Part shown: positions 17,412 through 26,983 of the stretch, piece after piece
Position numbering within the stretch: the stretch's first letter is position 1
How the letters are laid out: each line of letters starts with the position of its first letter
Assembly: GCA_965116345.1 (NCBI GenBank)
Contig: OZ220680.1
Location: forward strand, 992,001-1,056,000
Length of the DNA: 64,000 nt
Origin: VXYL01 sp965116345
GTDB taxonomy: Bacteria > Pseudomonadota > Gammaproteobacteria > Pseudomonadales > Azotimanducaceae
Reading direction: 5' to 3'
Notes under the pieces: model-generated
What the model saw: only the letters and a program-made list of their open reading frames with translations
The model's database searches: none
Told to the model about the DNA's origin: nothing
Program-made: the position numbers and the translations under genes

Positions 17412-17457
17412 CGGGTTCGCCGGCTAGGGCGACCACAAGGGTCGCCCCTACGGAACC
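17355..17457. repeat. REP-like long inverted repeat
   Basis: Arms of about 32 bp (17355-17387 and 17426-17457) contain GTAGGGGCGACCCTTGTGG and its complement, with one extra C in the left arm. A nested GCCGGC stem lies in the loop. A single related half-site occurs at 38751-38777. The left arm codes for the tail of the upstream dioxygenase; the transcript could form a strong hairpin at its end. Confidence 0.8.
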
Positions 17458-17582
17458 TTGTTCGACTGTCGAGATGGAGGCCGCCAGGCGTCGCCCACGC
17501 CCTGGACAACGGGACAAGCATTTGTTGCCCCGTCGTTGCACGCTCCCTATGATCCACCGTCCTCTCCGAGTCGAGCGAGTTC

Positions 17583-20387
17583 ATGTACATCACGGCCCTC
17601 AACGCCACCGCGCACCAGACTGGCACCGACGACAGCCTCGAAGTCGTCGGGGGGAAAGGAAGATCGCTGGCACGGATGGCAAAGGCGGGCTTCAACGTTC
17701 CCAGCGGGTACGTGATTACGGCGGCGGCCTACCGCGCATTCGTTGCGGCCAACAATCTCCAGGAAGAAATCGTATCGCTCGCGAAACCCGCCGTCGTCGA
17801 CGGTCGGGTGTCCTTCGAGCAGGCGTCGCGTGCGATACAGGCACTCTTCGCCGAGCACAAAATCGCCGACGAGACCACCGCCGAGATTGGCCAAGCCTAT
17901 GGCTCGCTGAACGATGCGCCCGTCGCCGTGCGCTCCTCCGCCAATGCCGAAGACCTGCCGGGTCTGTCTTTCGCCGGTCAACAGGAGACCTACCTGAACG
18001 TCAAGGGCACGGACGAGGTCGTCCGGGCGGTGCGCAACTGCTGGGCTTCCCTGTGGACGCCGCAAGCAATCAGCTATCGGCATCAGAACGGCATCGACCA
18101 GGGCTCGGTGGCCATGGCGGTGGTCGTCCAGGCCATGGTGTCCTCCCAAGTCTCGGGCATCCTGTTCACCGCTAACCCCGCCACCGGGGAGCGGTCGGAG
18201 ATCATCATCAACGCCAGCTTCGGCCTTGGCGAAGCCGTGGTCAGCGGGCAGGTGACGCCGGACACCTACATCGTCGACAAGGAAACGTTGCGCGCCAAGG
18301 AAACCATCATCGGCCCAAAGGAGCAGCAGATCGTCGCCCACGGCAGTCAGGGCACGCGGCTCGCCGATGTCGATGTAGACAGTCGAGGACAGTCCTCGTT
18401 GACCGACGACATGCTGCGGCAATTGTCGCGCACCGCCATCGACATCGAGACGCTCTACGACGGCGTCCCCCAGGATATCGAGTGGGCGGTCGTCGACCAG
18501 GAGCTCTACCTGCTTCAATCACGCCCCGTCACCAACCTGCCGGTCCAGCCCATCGAGGTGGTTTGGGAACCCACGCCACCCGCCAAGATCCTCTACCGCC
18601 GCCAGATCGTCGAGAACATGCCGGACCCGATCTGTCCGCTGTTCGAGGAGCTCTACCTAACGGAGGGCCTCGAGTTCGCGCGCAAGGGCAAGCCCAGCAC
18701 GATGCCCGGCGGCGGCCCGAGCTTCGTCACCTGCAACGGCTACGCCTACAACCGCGCCGACCACCCCGACAACCACGTCGACCCGAACAGTTCCGAGGAA
18801 GAGCTGAATGCCGTCTTCAAGCGGATGATCGACGAGATCTGGGAACGCCAGGGGGATCAGTCCGACAAGGAACAACACGACATGGCGCTGTTTCGCTCCG
18901 AGCTCTCGGCAGGGGAACAGGCCGAATTCGATGCCGTCGCCGCCGCCTATGAGGGCGACAACCTGGCCCATGATCTGACCCTGCCGCCTTCGGACAATCC
19001 GACGTACGTCGCCAACAACAAGACTCAGAACAACGATGCCCGGTGGCTGACGTGGAAGGAGGAAGCCCTGCCCCGCCTCGTAGGCACCGCCGAGAAGTGG
19101 CGCAAGGTGGACCCGCAGACCGCCACCGACGAGGAACTGCTGGCCGGTATTCGCGAGATGGCGATCGAGGAAGGCTTCTACTGGACCGGCAATACCAGCC
19201 ACACCTTCGGCATCGCCAAGTCCACCGACGATCAGCTGCAGTGCTTCCTTCACGAGAACCTGCCGGAGGATCGCTACATCAGCGGCCAGTTCCTCACCGG
19301 CTTCGAGTCCAAGACCCTGCAGGCCAACGCGATTCTGTTCGACATCGCGAAGCTCGTCCGTGCGAGCGAAGCGCTGACCTACCTGATCATCGCGACGCCA
19401 ACGCAATACCTGTCGCGCGCGTTGCAGGAACACGCTGAAGGAGCCCCGATTCTCAAGGCGCTGGACGACTATTTCGATGTCTACGGGCACCAGGGGTACA
19501 GCCTCGATTTCATCGAGCCAACCCAGGCCGAGGACCCGTCGGCGACGTTCGCGACCCTGAAGTCCATGGTGCAGAACGCCAACTACGATCCGAAGCATCA
19601 GGAGGCCCGGGCCGCGGCGGTCCGCGAGCAGAAGTTCGAGGAAGTCTCGAAGAAGCTCTCGGGTCTCACCTACTGGCAGTTCCGCTACCGCCTGTGGTTC
19701 GGCCGCAGGTACAACCACATCCGCGAAGAGACGGCCTTCTATTTCGGCTACACCTGGTCCGTGCTGCGGCCCATGGCGTTCGAGCTGGGTCGTCGTCTGG
19801 TCGGCGTGGGGACCTTTGTCGAGGCACAAGACACGTTCTTCCTGGTGACCGATGAGTTGAAGCGGGCCATCGAGGCGCGCAAGACCGGCACCGGTCTTCC
19901 GGAACTGGGCGAACTCGCGGCCGAGCGGCGCGAACTCAGGGAAGCGCGCAAGCTGCTCCACCCGCCGGGCACGATTCCCGAGGAGGCCAGCAACATCCCG
20001 TCCGTTCGGTTCAAGGAAACCCAAATCAGAAACGACGCGGGAAGCGACGGGCTCAACGGTTTCGCCGTCAGCTCCGGTACGGTCACCGCCCCGGCGAGCG
20101 TCATCCTGTCGCAGAACGACTTCGACAAGATGGAACCCGGCTCGATCCTGGTCGCACCGAATACGACACCGGCTTGGACACAGCTCTTTGCCCACGCCGT
20201 GGGACTGGTCACGGACATGGGCAGCATCCTGGCACACGGGTCAATCGTGGCACGGGAGTACGGGATTCCCGCGGTGCTCGGTGTGGGCAACGGCACCGTT
20301 CGCATCAAGCACGGTCAGTCCATCACCATCGACGGCGACGCCGGATCGGTGACGCTACACGAGGAAGAGGCGACGGTCAGTCCGTAG
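17583..20387 (+). CDS. PEP-synthase-like / rifampicin-phosphotransferase-like enzyme
   Basis: 934 residues from ATG 17583. The N-terminal ATP-grasp domain has GGKGRSLARMAKAGF and VAVRSSANAEDLPGLSFAGQ; a large middle region (roughly 330-820) follows; the C-terminal swivelling domain carries the phospho-accepting His in GSILAHGSIVAREYGIPAV. The order ATP-grasp, substrate domain, His domain at the C-terminus, with no PEP-binding barrel, is the layout of rifampicin phosphotransferases rather than true PEP synthase. Whether it modifies an antibiotic or another small molecule cannot be read from sequence. A frameshifted paralogue is at 45805-48572 and a third remnant at 42740. Confidence 0.88.
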   Translation: MYITALNATAHQTGTDDSLEVVGGKGRSLARMAKAGFNVPSGYVITAAAYRAFVAANNLQEEIVSLAKPAVVDGRVSFEQASRAIQALFAEHKIADETTAEIGQAYGSLNDAPVAVRSSANAEDLPGLSFAGQQETYLNVKGTDEVVRAVRNCWASLWTPQAISYRHQNGIDQGSVAMAVVVQAMVSSQVSGILFTANPATGERSEIIINASFGLGEAVVSGQVTPDTYIVDKETLRAKETIIGPKEQQIVAHGSQGTRLADVDVDSRGQSSLTDDMLRQLSRTAIDIETLYDGVPQDIEWAVVDQELYLLQSRPVTNLPVQPIEVVWEPTPPAKILYRRQIVENMPDPICPLFEELYLTEGLEFARKGKPSTMPGGGPSFVTCNGYAYNRADHPDNHVDPNSSEEELNAVFKRMIDEIWERQGDQSDKEQHDMALFRSELSAGEQAEFDAVAAAYEGDNLAHDLTLPPSDNPTYVANNKTQNNDARWLTWKEEALPRLVGTAEKWRKVDPQTATDEELLAGIREMAIEEGFYWTGNTSHTFGIAKSTDDQLQCFLHENLPEDRYISGQFLTGFESKTLQANAILFDIAKLVRASEALTYLIIATPTQYLSRALQEHAEGAPILKALDDYFDVYGHQGYSLDFIEPTQAEDPSATFATLKSMVQNANYDPKHQEARAAAVREQKFEEVSKKLSGLTYWQFRYRLWFGRRYNHIREETAFYFGYTWSVLRPMAFELGRRLVGVGTFVEAQDTFFLVTDELKRAIEARKTGTGLPELGELAAERRELREARKLLHPPGTIPEEASNIPSVRFKETQIRNDAGSDGLNGFAVSSGTVTAPASVILSQNDFDKMEPGSILVAPNTTPAWTQLFAHAVGLVTDMGSILAHGSIVAREYGIPAVLGVGNGTVRIKHGQSITIDGDAGSVTLHEEEATVSP

Positions 20388-20436
20388 TTGTACCCGTTGT
20401 CTCGGCTGCCTTTCCTATGTTGAGGAAGAGAAATCC

Positions 20437-20964
20437 ATGAAGATTCTGCTCAAGGTCATTGCGTGGCTTCTCCTATCGATTGTCGTCCTGGTGGTAGGCG
20501 TCTTCGCCGTAGCTCGTTTCAACGACGGGCCCGCTGGGCCGATTGCGGGCGGTCCGTTCACTACCGGGAAAATGCACGGCGGGGATGAGCCCGATTGGTC
20601 CTTCGTCCACGACATCGGCGAGGTGCAGTTTCAATCCCTGGATCCGGAGCGTTCCCGCACTTCCTGGATCGTCGAAATCGATGGTCGGATCTTCATCCCG
20701 AGTGGTTACATGACCACGACCCTTGGAAAGATCTGGAAGCATTGGCCATACGAGGCCGAGAAGGATGGGCGTGTTCTGCTTCGAATCGACGGCACGATCT
20801 ACGAACGCCATCTGGATCGAGTTCAAGCGGGTGAGATTCTCAAACCGATACTGGCTGAGTTGGGCCGGAAGTACCTTGGTGGGGATGTCCCCATGGAAGC
20901 CGTGACCTCAGGAGGTCTTTGGATATTCGAAGCAACTCCGCCGCGCGGCCAGTCTTCGTCCTAG
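20437..20964 (+). CDS. small membrane-anchored protein of unknown function
   Basis: 175 residues from ATG 20437, preceded by GAGGAAGAG. An N-terminal hydrophobic helix (LLKVIAWLLLSIVVLVVGVF) anchors it; the rest (DPERSRTSWIVEIDGRIFIP, then DGRVLLRIDGTIYERHLDRV) is soluble and beta-rich. That block looks like the split-barrel FMN or deazaflavin-dependent nitroreductase-like proteins, but no cofactor residue is certain. It lies 49 bases after the phosphotransferase-like gene and 18 before the isomerase gene, so all three may form one operon. I do not assign a function. Confidence 0.8.
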   Translation: MKILLKVIAWLLLSIVVLVVGVFAVARFNDGPAGPIAGGPFTTGKMHGGDEPDWSFVHDIGEVQFQSLDPERSRTSWIVEIDGRIFIPSGYMTTTLGKIWKHWPYEAEKDGRVLLRIDGTIYERHLDRVQAGEILKPILAELGRKYLGGDVPMEAVTSGGLWIFEATPPRGQSSS

Positions 20965-20982
20965 CGACCGACAGGAAGAGAG

Positions 20983-21603
20983 ATGACAACGACCTCGAGC
21001 ATTGAGTTTCACTTCGACTTTGGCAGTCCGAATGCCTATCTGGCGCATCTGGCCCTTCCCGGTGTCCAGAGACGCACCGGCGTAACGTTCAAGTACGTAC
21101 CGGTACTGCTCGGCGGCGTGTTCAAGGCCACCAACAACGTCTCGCCAGCGGTCTCGCTCAAAGGCATCCGCAACAAGCCCGAGTACCAGCGTCTGGAGAC
21201 CGAACGTTTCCTCAGGCAATACGGCATACCGGCGTATGTCCCGAATCCGCACTTCCCCGTGAACACGTTGACCATCATGCGCGGCGCGATCGTCGCGCAA
21301 CGCGAGGGCTTCTTCGAGCGCTACGTGGACGAGGTCTACAAGCACATGTGGGCGAAGCAAAGGAAGATGGACGATCCCGATGTCATCGCCGAAGCGTTCG
21401 CGGCGTCGGGTCTGCCGGTGAAGGCGATCCTCGACGGCGTCCAGGACCCCGCCGTCAAGCAGCACCTGATCGCCAACACCGAATCCGCGGTCGAACGCGG
21501 CGTGTTCGGTTCGCCGAGTTTCTTCGTCGGAGATGAACTGTATTTCGGCAAGGACAAGCTGCGCGACGCCGAAGAGGAAGCTATCCGCCGACGAGCCCCA
21601 TAG
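20983..21603 (+). CDS. DsbA-like 2-hydroxychromene-2-carboxylate isomerase family protein
   Basis: 206 residues from ATG 20983 with GGAAGAGAG upstream. It has the thioredoxin-fold, GST-kappa-like layout: EFHFDFGSPNAYLAHLALPG at the N-terminus, where Ser replaces the usual Cys pair, and the closing GVFGSPSFFVGDELYFGKDK. Family members isomerise 2-hydroxychromene-2-carboxylate in naphthalene breakdown, but most genomic homologues have unknown glutathione-linked roles. No aromatic catabolism genes surround it here. It converges on the uvrA-family gene with only three bases between stops. Confidence 0.88.
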   Translation: MTTTSSIEFHFDFGSPNAYLAHLALPGVQRRTGVTFKYVPVLLGGVFKATNNVSPAVSLKGIRNKPEYQRLETERFLRQYGIPAYVPNPHFPVNTLTIMRGAIVAQREGFFERYVDEVYKHMWAKQRKMDDPDVIAEAFAASGLPVKAILDGVQDPAVKQHLIANTESAVERGVFGSPSFFVGDELYFGKDKLRDAEEEAIRRRAP

Positions 21604-21606
21604 GCT

Positions 21607-24540
21607 CTACAGATGCTCCCGGAGGTATCTCCCCGTATGCGACTCCGGGCACGCCGCGATGGCTTCCGGTGTGCCCAAGGCAACGACTTCACCGCCGCCG
21701 CGCCCACCTTCCGGTCCCAAGTCGATGACGTGGTCCGCGGTCTTGATGACATCCAGGTGGTGTTCGATGACCAGCACCGTGTGGCCCGCCTCGACCAGCT
21801 GGTGTAGGCAGTCGAGGAGCTTGGAGATGTCGGCCAGGTGCAGCCCCGTGGTGGGCTCGTCCAGGATGTAGAGCACGTGGCCGCGGCGCTGGAGCTTGGC
21901 CAGCTCGGTCGCCAGCTTGATGCGCTGCGCCTCACCGCCGGATAGCGTCGTCGCCGACTGGCCCAGGGTCAGGTAGCCGAGTCCCAGATCGTCCAGCACC
22001 TTGATCTTGCGACCGATCGCCGGCCGATCCTCGAAAAAACCGACGCCCTCCTCGATGGACATGTCGAGCACGTCGGCGATGCTCTTGCCGTTGTGGGTCA
22101 CCTCCAGGGTCTCGGCGTTGAAGCGCTGGCCCTTGCAGGCGCCGCAGACCACCTCCACGTCGGGCATGAAGTAGAGCTTGGTGGCGATCACGCCCTCGCC
22201 CTGGCACTCCTCGCAGCGCCCACCCTTGACGTTGAAGCTGAAGCGGCCCGGCTTGTAACCCCGGGTCGTGGCGAGTTCCGTTTTCGCGAACAGGGTGCGG
22301 ATCTGGTCGTAGAAGCCGACGTAGGTGGACGGGTTCGAGCGGCTGTTGCGACCGATGGGCGACTGGTCGATGTTTATTACCCGGGTCAGGTGGTCGACAC
22401 CCTCCAGCGCGTCGTGGTCTCCGGAGAGCGAACGCGAGTCCACCAGCCGTTTCCACAGTTCCTTGTAGAGGATCTCGTTGATCAGGGTGGACTTGCCCGA
22501 ACCCGACGCGCCGCTCACACAGACGAACTGGCCCAGCGGAACCTCCACGTCGACGCCTTTCAGGTTGTTCGCACGTGCGCCGCGAATGAGCAGTGACTTG
22601 CCGTTCATTTCGCGTCGCTCGGTAGGCGTCTCGATCCGCCGCTGGCCCGACAGGTACTGGCCGGTGGGCGACTGCGAACAGTCGATAATCTCGGCGAGGG
22701 TTCCCGCGACCACCACTTCGCCGCCGTGGATGCCCGGCCCCGGCCCAAGTTCCAGCAAGTGATCCGCAGCCCGGATGGTGTCCTCGTCGTGCTCGACCAC
22801 GATCACCGTGTTGCCGAGGTCGCGCAACGAGCGCAACGTGTCGATCATTTTCACGTTGTCCTTCGGGTGCAGGCCGATGGACGGCTCGTCGAGCACGTAG
22901 AGCATGCCCATCAACCCGGAGCCGATCTGCGTCGACAGGCGGATGCGCTGCGACTCGCCGCCGGAGAGAGTTCCCGAGGCGCGGTTGAAGTTCAGGTAGT
23001 CGAGGCCGATGCCGAGCAGCAGGTCGATGCGCCGGGCGATCTCGCGGACGATCTGCCGGCCCGCCTCCGCGCGCGGTCCGGCAGGTTCGATGGTGTCCAG
23101 GAAAGGCCGCAGTTCGTCGAAGTTCATCCCACCGAACTCGTCGATGCTGCGTCCGGCGATCAGGAACCCGAGCCTCGTGGCGCGCAACCGCGAACCGTGG
23201 CAGTCCGGACAGACATGCTCGACCATCACGCGGTCGAGCCAGGCTTCCATGCCCGAGTTGGCAACGTCGCGCTGCCGGTACCAGCGGTAGTTGCGCTCGA
23301 TGCCGCCAGCGATGCCCGGGAACGGCCACGGTCGGCGCAGCCAGCCCTCCTTGCGCACCTTGGCGTCCGGCGGGACCTGAAGCTGCAGGGGCTCGCCGCG
23401 GGTGCCGTAGAGGATGGCGTCCCGGGCTTCCTCGTCGAGTTCCTGCCAAGGCGTATCGACATCGAAGCCGTGCTTCTCGCCGAGCGAGTAGATCGTGTAA
23501 CCGCGATGGTTGTCCGGCTTGTAGTTGAAGGCGTCACGCAAGAAGCAGCCTTCGCGGATGCTGCGTTCCGGGTTGGTGATGAGCAGATCCTGGTGGGTCT
23601 GCTTGTCCGTGCCGATGCCGCCGCAGGTGCGGCACGCGCTCTCCGGATTATTGAACATGAAGAAGTCCGGGATGATGTCGCCGTAGACGAGGGCATGGGT
23701 GGGACTGCCGAACGTTTTTGCGAACTCCCGGGCCACGGTCTTGGTCGTACCGCCGACCACCGCCGCGGACATGAGGCTGTCACCGACCCGCAAGGCGTGT
23801 TCGATGGCGGCCTTGAGTTGCTTTTCGACCCCCGGCACAAGGACCAGCCGGTCGACCACGGCGGTGAGCTTGGGATCGCCCGGCAACGCATCGGGCACTG
23901 TTTCGGTGAGATCGACGCGTTCGTCATCGACGTCCACGTAGCGGCAACCGAGCTTGCGCACCTCGTTGAAGATGAACTCGGGATCTTCGCCGTAGACCTG
24001 GAAGATCGGCGCCCGCAACTCGATCTCCGCGTCCGCGGGCAGCGCGAGAATCGATTCGAGGATCTGCGAACCCGTCTTCACCGGCGTCGGTTCGTCCGTG
24101 TACGGGCAATGTGCATCGCCGATGGTGGCAAACAGCAGATTCAGGTAACTCGACACATCGGTGAGCGTGCCGACAGTCGAGCGCGGGTTGCGGGCGACGG
24201 TCTTCTGCTCGATGGAGACCACGGGCGACAGGCCGTAGACGAAGTCGACATCGGGCTTTTCGACCTGCGCGATGAAGCGTTTGGCGTAGGTGGACAGCGA
24301 CTCCATGTAACGCCGCTGGCCTTCGGCGTAGATTGTGTCGAAAGCGAGCGACGACTTGCCTGAGCCGGACAGGCCGGTGACCACGGTGAGTTGATCCCGG
24401 GGCAGTTCCACCGAGATGTTCTTCAGGTTGTGGACCCGCGCGCCTTGGACGTCGATGGTCGTGCGGATGGCGGGGCGCTTGGGCTCGGGCGATCCGGTTG
24501 GTTTGACCGCAGCGCGACGGGCTTGTTTCGGTTGGGGCAT
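21607..24540 (-). CDS. uvrA: UvrA-family excinuclease ATPase, variant zinc module
   Basis: 977 residues from ATG 24540, preceded by a GAGGAG site; an upstream ATG at 24564 is less well placed. Both ABC halves are present: Walker A GLSGSGKSS and GASGSGKST, with signatures LSGGESQR and LSGGEAQR and the Walker B segments VLDEPSIGLHP and ILDEPTTGLHL. In the second half the zinc motif CEECQGEGV with CGACKGQRFN is complete. In the first half only ACRTCGGIG remains; the usual first CxxC is replaced by VYGD. It carries the RRPWPFPGIAGGIERNYRWY segment that I associate with a distinct UvrA subgroup. It may be the repair UvrA or a paralogue. Confidence 0.88.
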   Translation of the reverse strand: MPQPKQARRAAVKPTGSPEPKRPAIRTTIDVQGARVHNLKNISVELPRDQLTVVTGLSGSGKSSLAFDTIYAEGQRRYMESLSTYAKRFIAQVEKPDVDFVYGLSPVVSIEQKTVARNPRSTVGTLTDVSSYLNLLFATIGDAHCPYTDEPTPVKTGSQILESILALPADAEIELRAPIFQVYGEDPEFIFNEVRKLGCRYVDVDDERVDLTETVPDALPGDPKLTAVVDRLVLVPGVEKQLKAAIEHALRVGDSLMSAAVVGGTTKTVAREFAKTFGSPTHALVYGDIIPDFFMFNNPESACRTCGGIGTDKQTHQDLLITNPERSIREGCFLRDAFNYKPDNHRGYTIYSLGEKHGFDVDTPWQELDEEARDAILYGTRGEPLQLQVPPDAKVRKEGWLRRPWPFPGIAGGIERNYRWYRQRDVANSGMEAWLDRVMVEHVCPDCHGSRLRATRLGFLIAGRSIDEFGGMNFDELRPFLDTIEPAGPRAEAGRQIVREIARRIDLLLGIGLDYLNFNRASGTLSGGESQRIRLSTQIGSGLMGMLYVLDEPSIGLHPKDNVKMIDTLRSLRDLGNTVIVVEHDEDTIRAADHLLELGPGPGIHGGEVVVAGTLAEIIDCSQSPTGQYLSGQRRIETPTERREMNGKSLLIRGARANNLKGVDVEVPLGQFVCVSGASGSGKSTLINEILYKELWKRLVDSRSLSGDHDALEGVDHLTRVINIDQSPIGRNSRSNPSTYVGFYDQIRTLFAKTELATTRGYKPGRFSFNVKGGRCEECQGEGVIATKLYFMPDVEVVCGACKGQRFNAETLEVTHNGKSIADVLDMSIEEGVGFFEDRPAIGRKIKVLDDLGLGYLTLGQSATTLSGGEAQRIKLATELAKLQRRGHVLYILDEPTTGLHLADISKLLDCLHQLVEAGHTVLVIEHHLDVIKTADHVIDLGPEGGRGGGEVVALGTPEAIAACPESHTGRYLREHL

Positions 24541-24829
24541 GGTCTCCTCGGTCCCCTCAGTCACTTCTACCCTTTCACTGACGAGGGCTGATGGCTATGG
24601 GTCCGCAGTCCTCCGCCAGATATCTCACTGGTGGTCTCACGAACCACTACGATAACTTAGAGGATTCATGGTAGACAGCCCGCGCGGGCATCTACGCTCT
24701 GACGGCGTGCCTCGACGTGGATGCCGGGCGAAACGCGCTATTCCATCCCTGCAAAACACGCGCTACATTCGCTGCAAAACATGCGTTACGTGACCTGCAT
24801 AAGCAGCGATGACGGAACCAGGAAGCAGT
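24541..24829. other. gene-free stretch upstream of the uvrA-family gene
   Basis: No convincing gene. It must hold the promoter of the uvrA-family gene. A short direct repeat CTGCAAAACA(C/T)GCG occurs twice near 24747-24790. Otherwise nothing recognisable. Confidence 0.5.
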
Positions 24830-25082
24830 GTGACGGAACACAATATCGCCCCCACGATCTATCGACCCAGGTTGGCCGACGGCGAGCTTGGCAATCGCCT
24901 GGCGGCGGCAGGTGCCGGCTGATCGAAGGCGCGAAGGGCAGCGGCAAGACGGCCACGGCTCACCAGGCTCGCAGCGCGGTGTTTCTCGACGCGGACCCAA
25001 AGGTCACCCCGGCGATCGCCGTGGACCCCCGCATACTCCTCGCCGGAGAAACGCCTCGGCTGCTCGACGAGTGGCGTCCTGA
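24830..25082 (+). pseudogene. remnant of an AAA-type ATP-binding protein (DUF4143 class)
   Basis: Starting at GTG 24830 the frame reads TEHNIAPTIYRPRLADGELG and then stops; shifting one base restores RLIEGAKGSGKTATAHQARS (Walker A) followed by DPRILLAGETPRLLDEWR. This is the start of the common AAA_14/DUF4143 ATPases, normally about 400 residues. The copy has a one-base deletion before the Walker A motif and ends abruptly near 25080, just before the convergent AlbA_2 gene. Everything C-terminal is missing, so it is a decayed remnant rather than a sequencing problem. Confidence 0.7.
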
Positions 25083-25088
25083 GCGTGG

Positions 25089-26840
25089 TCATCGACCGCC
25101 GTGCGGGGCATCGGAATACTCGACGAGCGCCGACCGGCCGACGATATCGACGATCCGCACGCGCAGTCCGGTACCTTCAGCGTCGGTCAATCGCAGCTCC
25201 TCGCCGGGGATGAACTGGACCGGCTGTTGTTTGCCGTCGTCGATCGCGATATTCGACGCGTAAAGATAAGTCCGGTCATGCGTATCGCGGATGGGATTCA
25301 GCCTGCCCTTCAATCCCGGAAGGTGACCGGTCGCCTCCGAGAAGACGACACTCCCACCTTCAGCCAAGGCGTCCATATCAATCGCAAGGCCTCGCTCGCT
25401 CGGTGTCCAATCCCGCGCCAGATGCGCGGCATGTCCCGGCGCGGCGGCGAACACGGTCAGAGGCAGTTGGGTCGTGTGCAGATCGGCCGCCGCCTCGCCC
25501 TGCTCGTCCGTGGTTGCACGCGTCCAGGTCTTGTTCGGGAACAGGAGAAGGAGATCGGCGCCCGACAAGGGACGACCGCCGGATCGCACCGAGACGACGG
25601 CACGGGCGGGACTTGGTTCCTGCATCGCCGCAGGAATGACAAGAAGGACCTCCGAATCGTCGACCACCCGGTACTCGGGGTACTTCCCACACAGCTCCCA
25701 GGTCTCGCGCCGGATCACGGGGACACCATCACCGCGACGCTCCATGAAGTAACGCCTGTGTGCACCGCCGCTGGTCCCCGCGACAGGCATCCGCGCCAAT
25801 ACCGAGGTCAAGGCCTCGTTGCGGGTCGACTGCCGTGAGACCATGCTCTCCACCGACAGGTTGTTCGGCAACGATCCGGGCGACTGAATCTCCAGCCGGT
25901 CGTCGAACATGGACAGGCGAATCTTGCTTCCCCTCATGGAATAGTCGCGATGGACCACCGCGTTGACCAATGCCTCGAAGAGGGCCTTTTCGCTGTACTG
26001 GGGCAGATCCGAGCGCGCCGGATCCTTCCGTGCCGCGACCTGCATGTTCTTGGCGGCAAATGCAACGGCGTCGGCGATCTGTTCGTTCAGCGGACCGGTG
26101 ATCTCCTTGGCATCGATCTGCGCCGATGCACGATCTGCGCCCCGGTACCTGGTCGCTGTGATGCACGCGTTGGGAAGCCATTGTTCCGGATTCGGGGTGC
26201 ACAACAACACGCCCGCAACCGTGGCGCGGAGCACCCCGGCCTCGTCATCTTCGAGGAGCGCCAGTTTTCCAAGAGCCGCCTCGGGTTCAGCCGCGCCCTC
26301 GGCGCTCAGCAACGGCTTCCAGAGCGTCTCGGCCAGCGTCCTGAATCCGGTCGCCGGCACCGGTTGTTTGTCGAACCACAGGAATCGGGCCTGCGACCGC
26401 CGTTGCGCCAGACGCAGTCGCTCGTCGCCGCCCATGAGCCGTTTCGAAGCGCCCACGCGTGTGTAACTCCCGCCGGGGCTGTCATGCACCGAGTCGCTCT
26501 CAGGCACCTCCACCAACAGCACCAGTTTGCCGTCGGACAGTTCCTCGTGATGCGTGTGAATGCGTACGGGCGGCTTGATCGTATCGGTGCTCACCTCCAC
26601 AAGAAGGGAGTCCAGATTCACGATTTGTGCGCGCGACATGCCGATGACGAGACCGTCGTCGGAAACCCCAGCGAGCACGACGCCCCCGGCGGCGTTGGCG
26701 AAGGCTGCAATTTCGTCCGCCCAGTCGTCGCGGGTCGGTCGTCTCGGGCGATCACCGGCAAACTCGACCTGCTTGAATTCCCAGCCGCTGTCCTCGCCCG
26801 ACCGCAGCCGGCTTTCGATTTCCTCCATGCGGTAATTCAT
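25089..26840 (-). CDS. AlbA_2 (Schlafen-like) and HATPase domain protein
   Basis: 583 residues from ATG 26840. The N-terminal AlbA_2 domain shows GWEFKQVEF and DEIAAFANAAGGVVLAGVSD; residues 284-330 form a GHKL-type ATP-binding fold (ALFEALVNAVVHRDYSMRGS, then DDRLEIQSPGSLP), the usual architecture of the predicted helix-turn-helix/ATPase regulators. Residues 400-583 are an extra domain I do not recognise. Related proteins are found as regulators or sensors in anti-phage islands. Its start overlaps the stop of a short remnant frame by four bases (ATGA), and it follows the helicase gene on the same strand, so it is likely the last gene of the defence-like array. Confidence 0.85.
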   Translation of the reverse strand: MNYRMEEIESRLRSGEDSGWEFKQVEFAGDRPRRPTRDDWADEIAAFANAAGGVVLAGVSDDGLVIGMSRAQIVNLDSLLVEVSTDTIKPPVRIHTHHEELSDGKLVLLVEVPESDSVHDSPGGSYTRVGASKRLMGGDERLRLAQRRSQARFLWFDKQPVPATGFRTLAETLWKPLLSAEGAAEPEAALGKLALLEDDEAGVLRATVAGVLLCTPNPEQWLPNACITATRYRGADRASAQIDAKEITGPLNEQIADAVAFAAKNMQVAARKDPARSDLPQYSEKALFEALVNAVVHRDYSMRGSKIRLSMFDDRLEIQSPGSLPNNLSVESMVSRQSTRNEALTSVLARMPVAGTSGGAHRRYFMERRGDGVPVIRRETWELCGKYPEYRVVDDSEVLLVIPAAMQEPSPARAVVSVRSGGRPLSGADLLLLFPNKTWTRATTDEQGEAAADLHTTQLPLTVFAAAPGHAAHLARDWTPSERGLAIDMDALAEGGSVVFSEATGHLPGLKGRLNPIRDTHDRTYLYASNIAIDDGKQQPVQFIPGEELRLTDAEGTGLRVRIVDIVGRSALVEYSDAPHGGR

Positions 26841-26983
26841 GCCGCTAGGAGTCCTAGCATCGCTTGCTGGTCGCCACGCATTACCTGGTTGCCGATCCAG
26901 TCGACCGAAACGATCCGGGCCGAATGACCCGGAACCACGCCCTGGATCGTGGCTCCGGGCTTCACATCATCAAGGACGGTCAT
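26837..26983 (-). pseudogene. 48-residue N-terminal remnant resembling a SNF2-type helicase
   Basis: A short frame from ATG 26983 reads MTVLDDVKPGATIQGVVPGH and SARIVSVDWIGNQ, which looks like the N-terminal beta domain of large SNF2-family helicases (for example DISARM DrmD-like proteins). After about residue 34 similarity stops and the frame closes as AMLGLLAA inside a palindrome GCTAGGAGTCCTAGC (26843-26857). It overlaps the frames on both sides by four bases (ATGA). It may be a deletion scar, or a small expressed peptide kept for translational coupling. Assignment is from pattern memory only. Confidence 0.4.

Noticed and set aside
22726..24363. A 545-codon plus-strand frame inside the uvrA-family gene
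   Set aside because: It is the antisense of a strongly conserved coding sequence.
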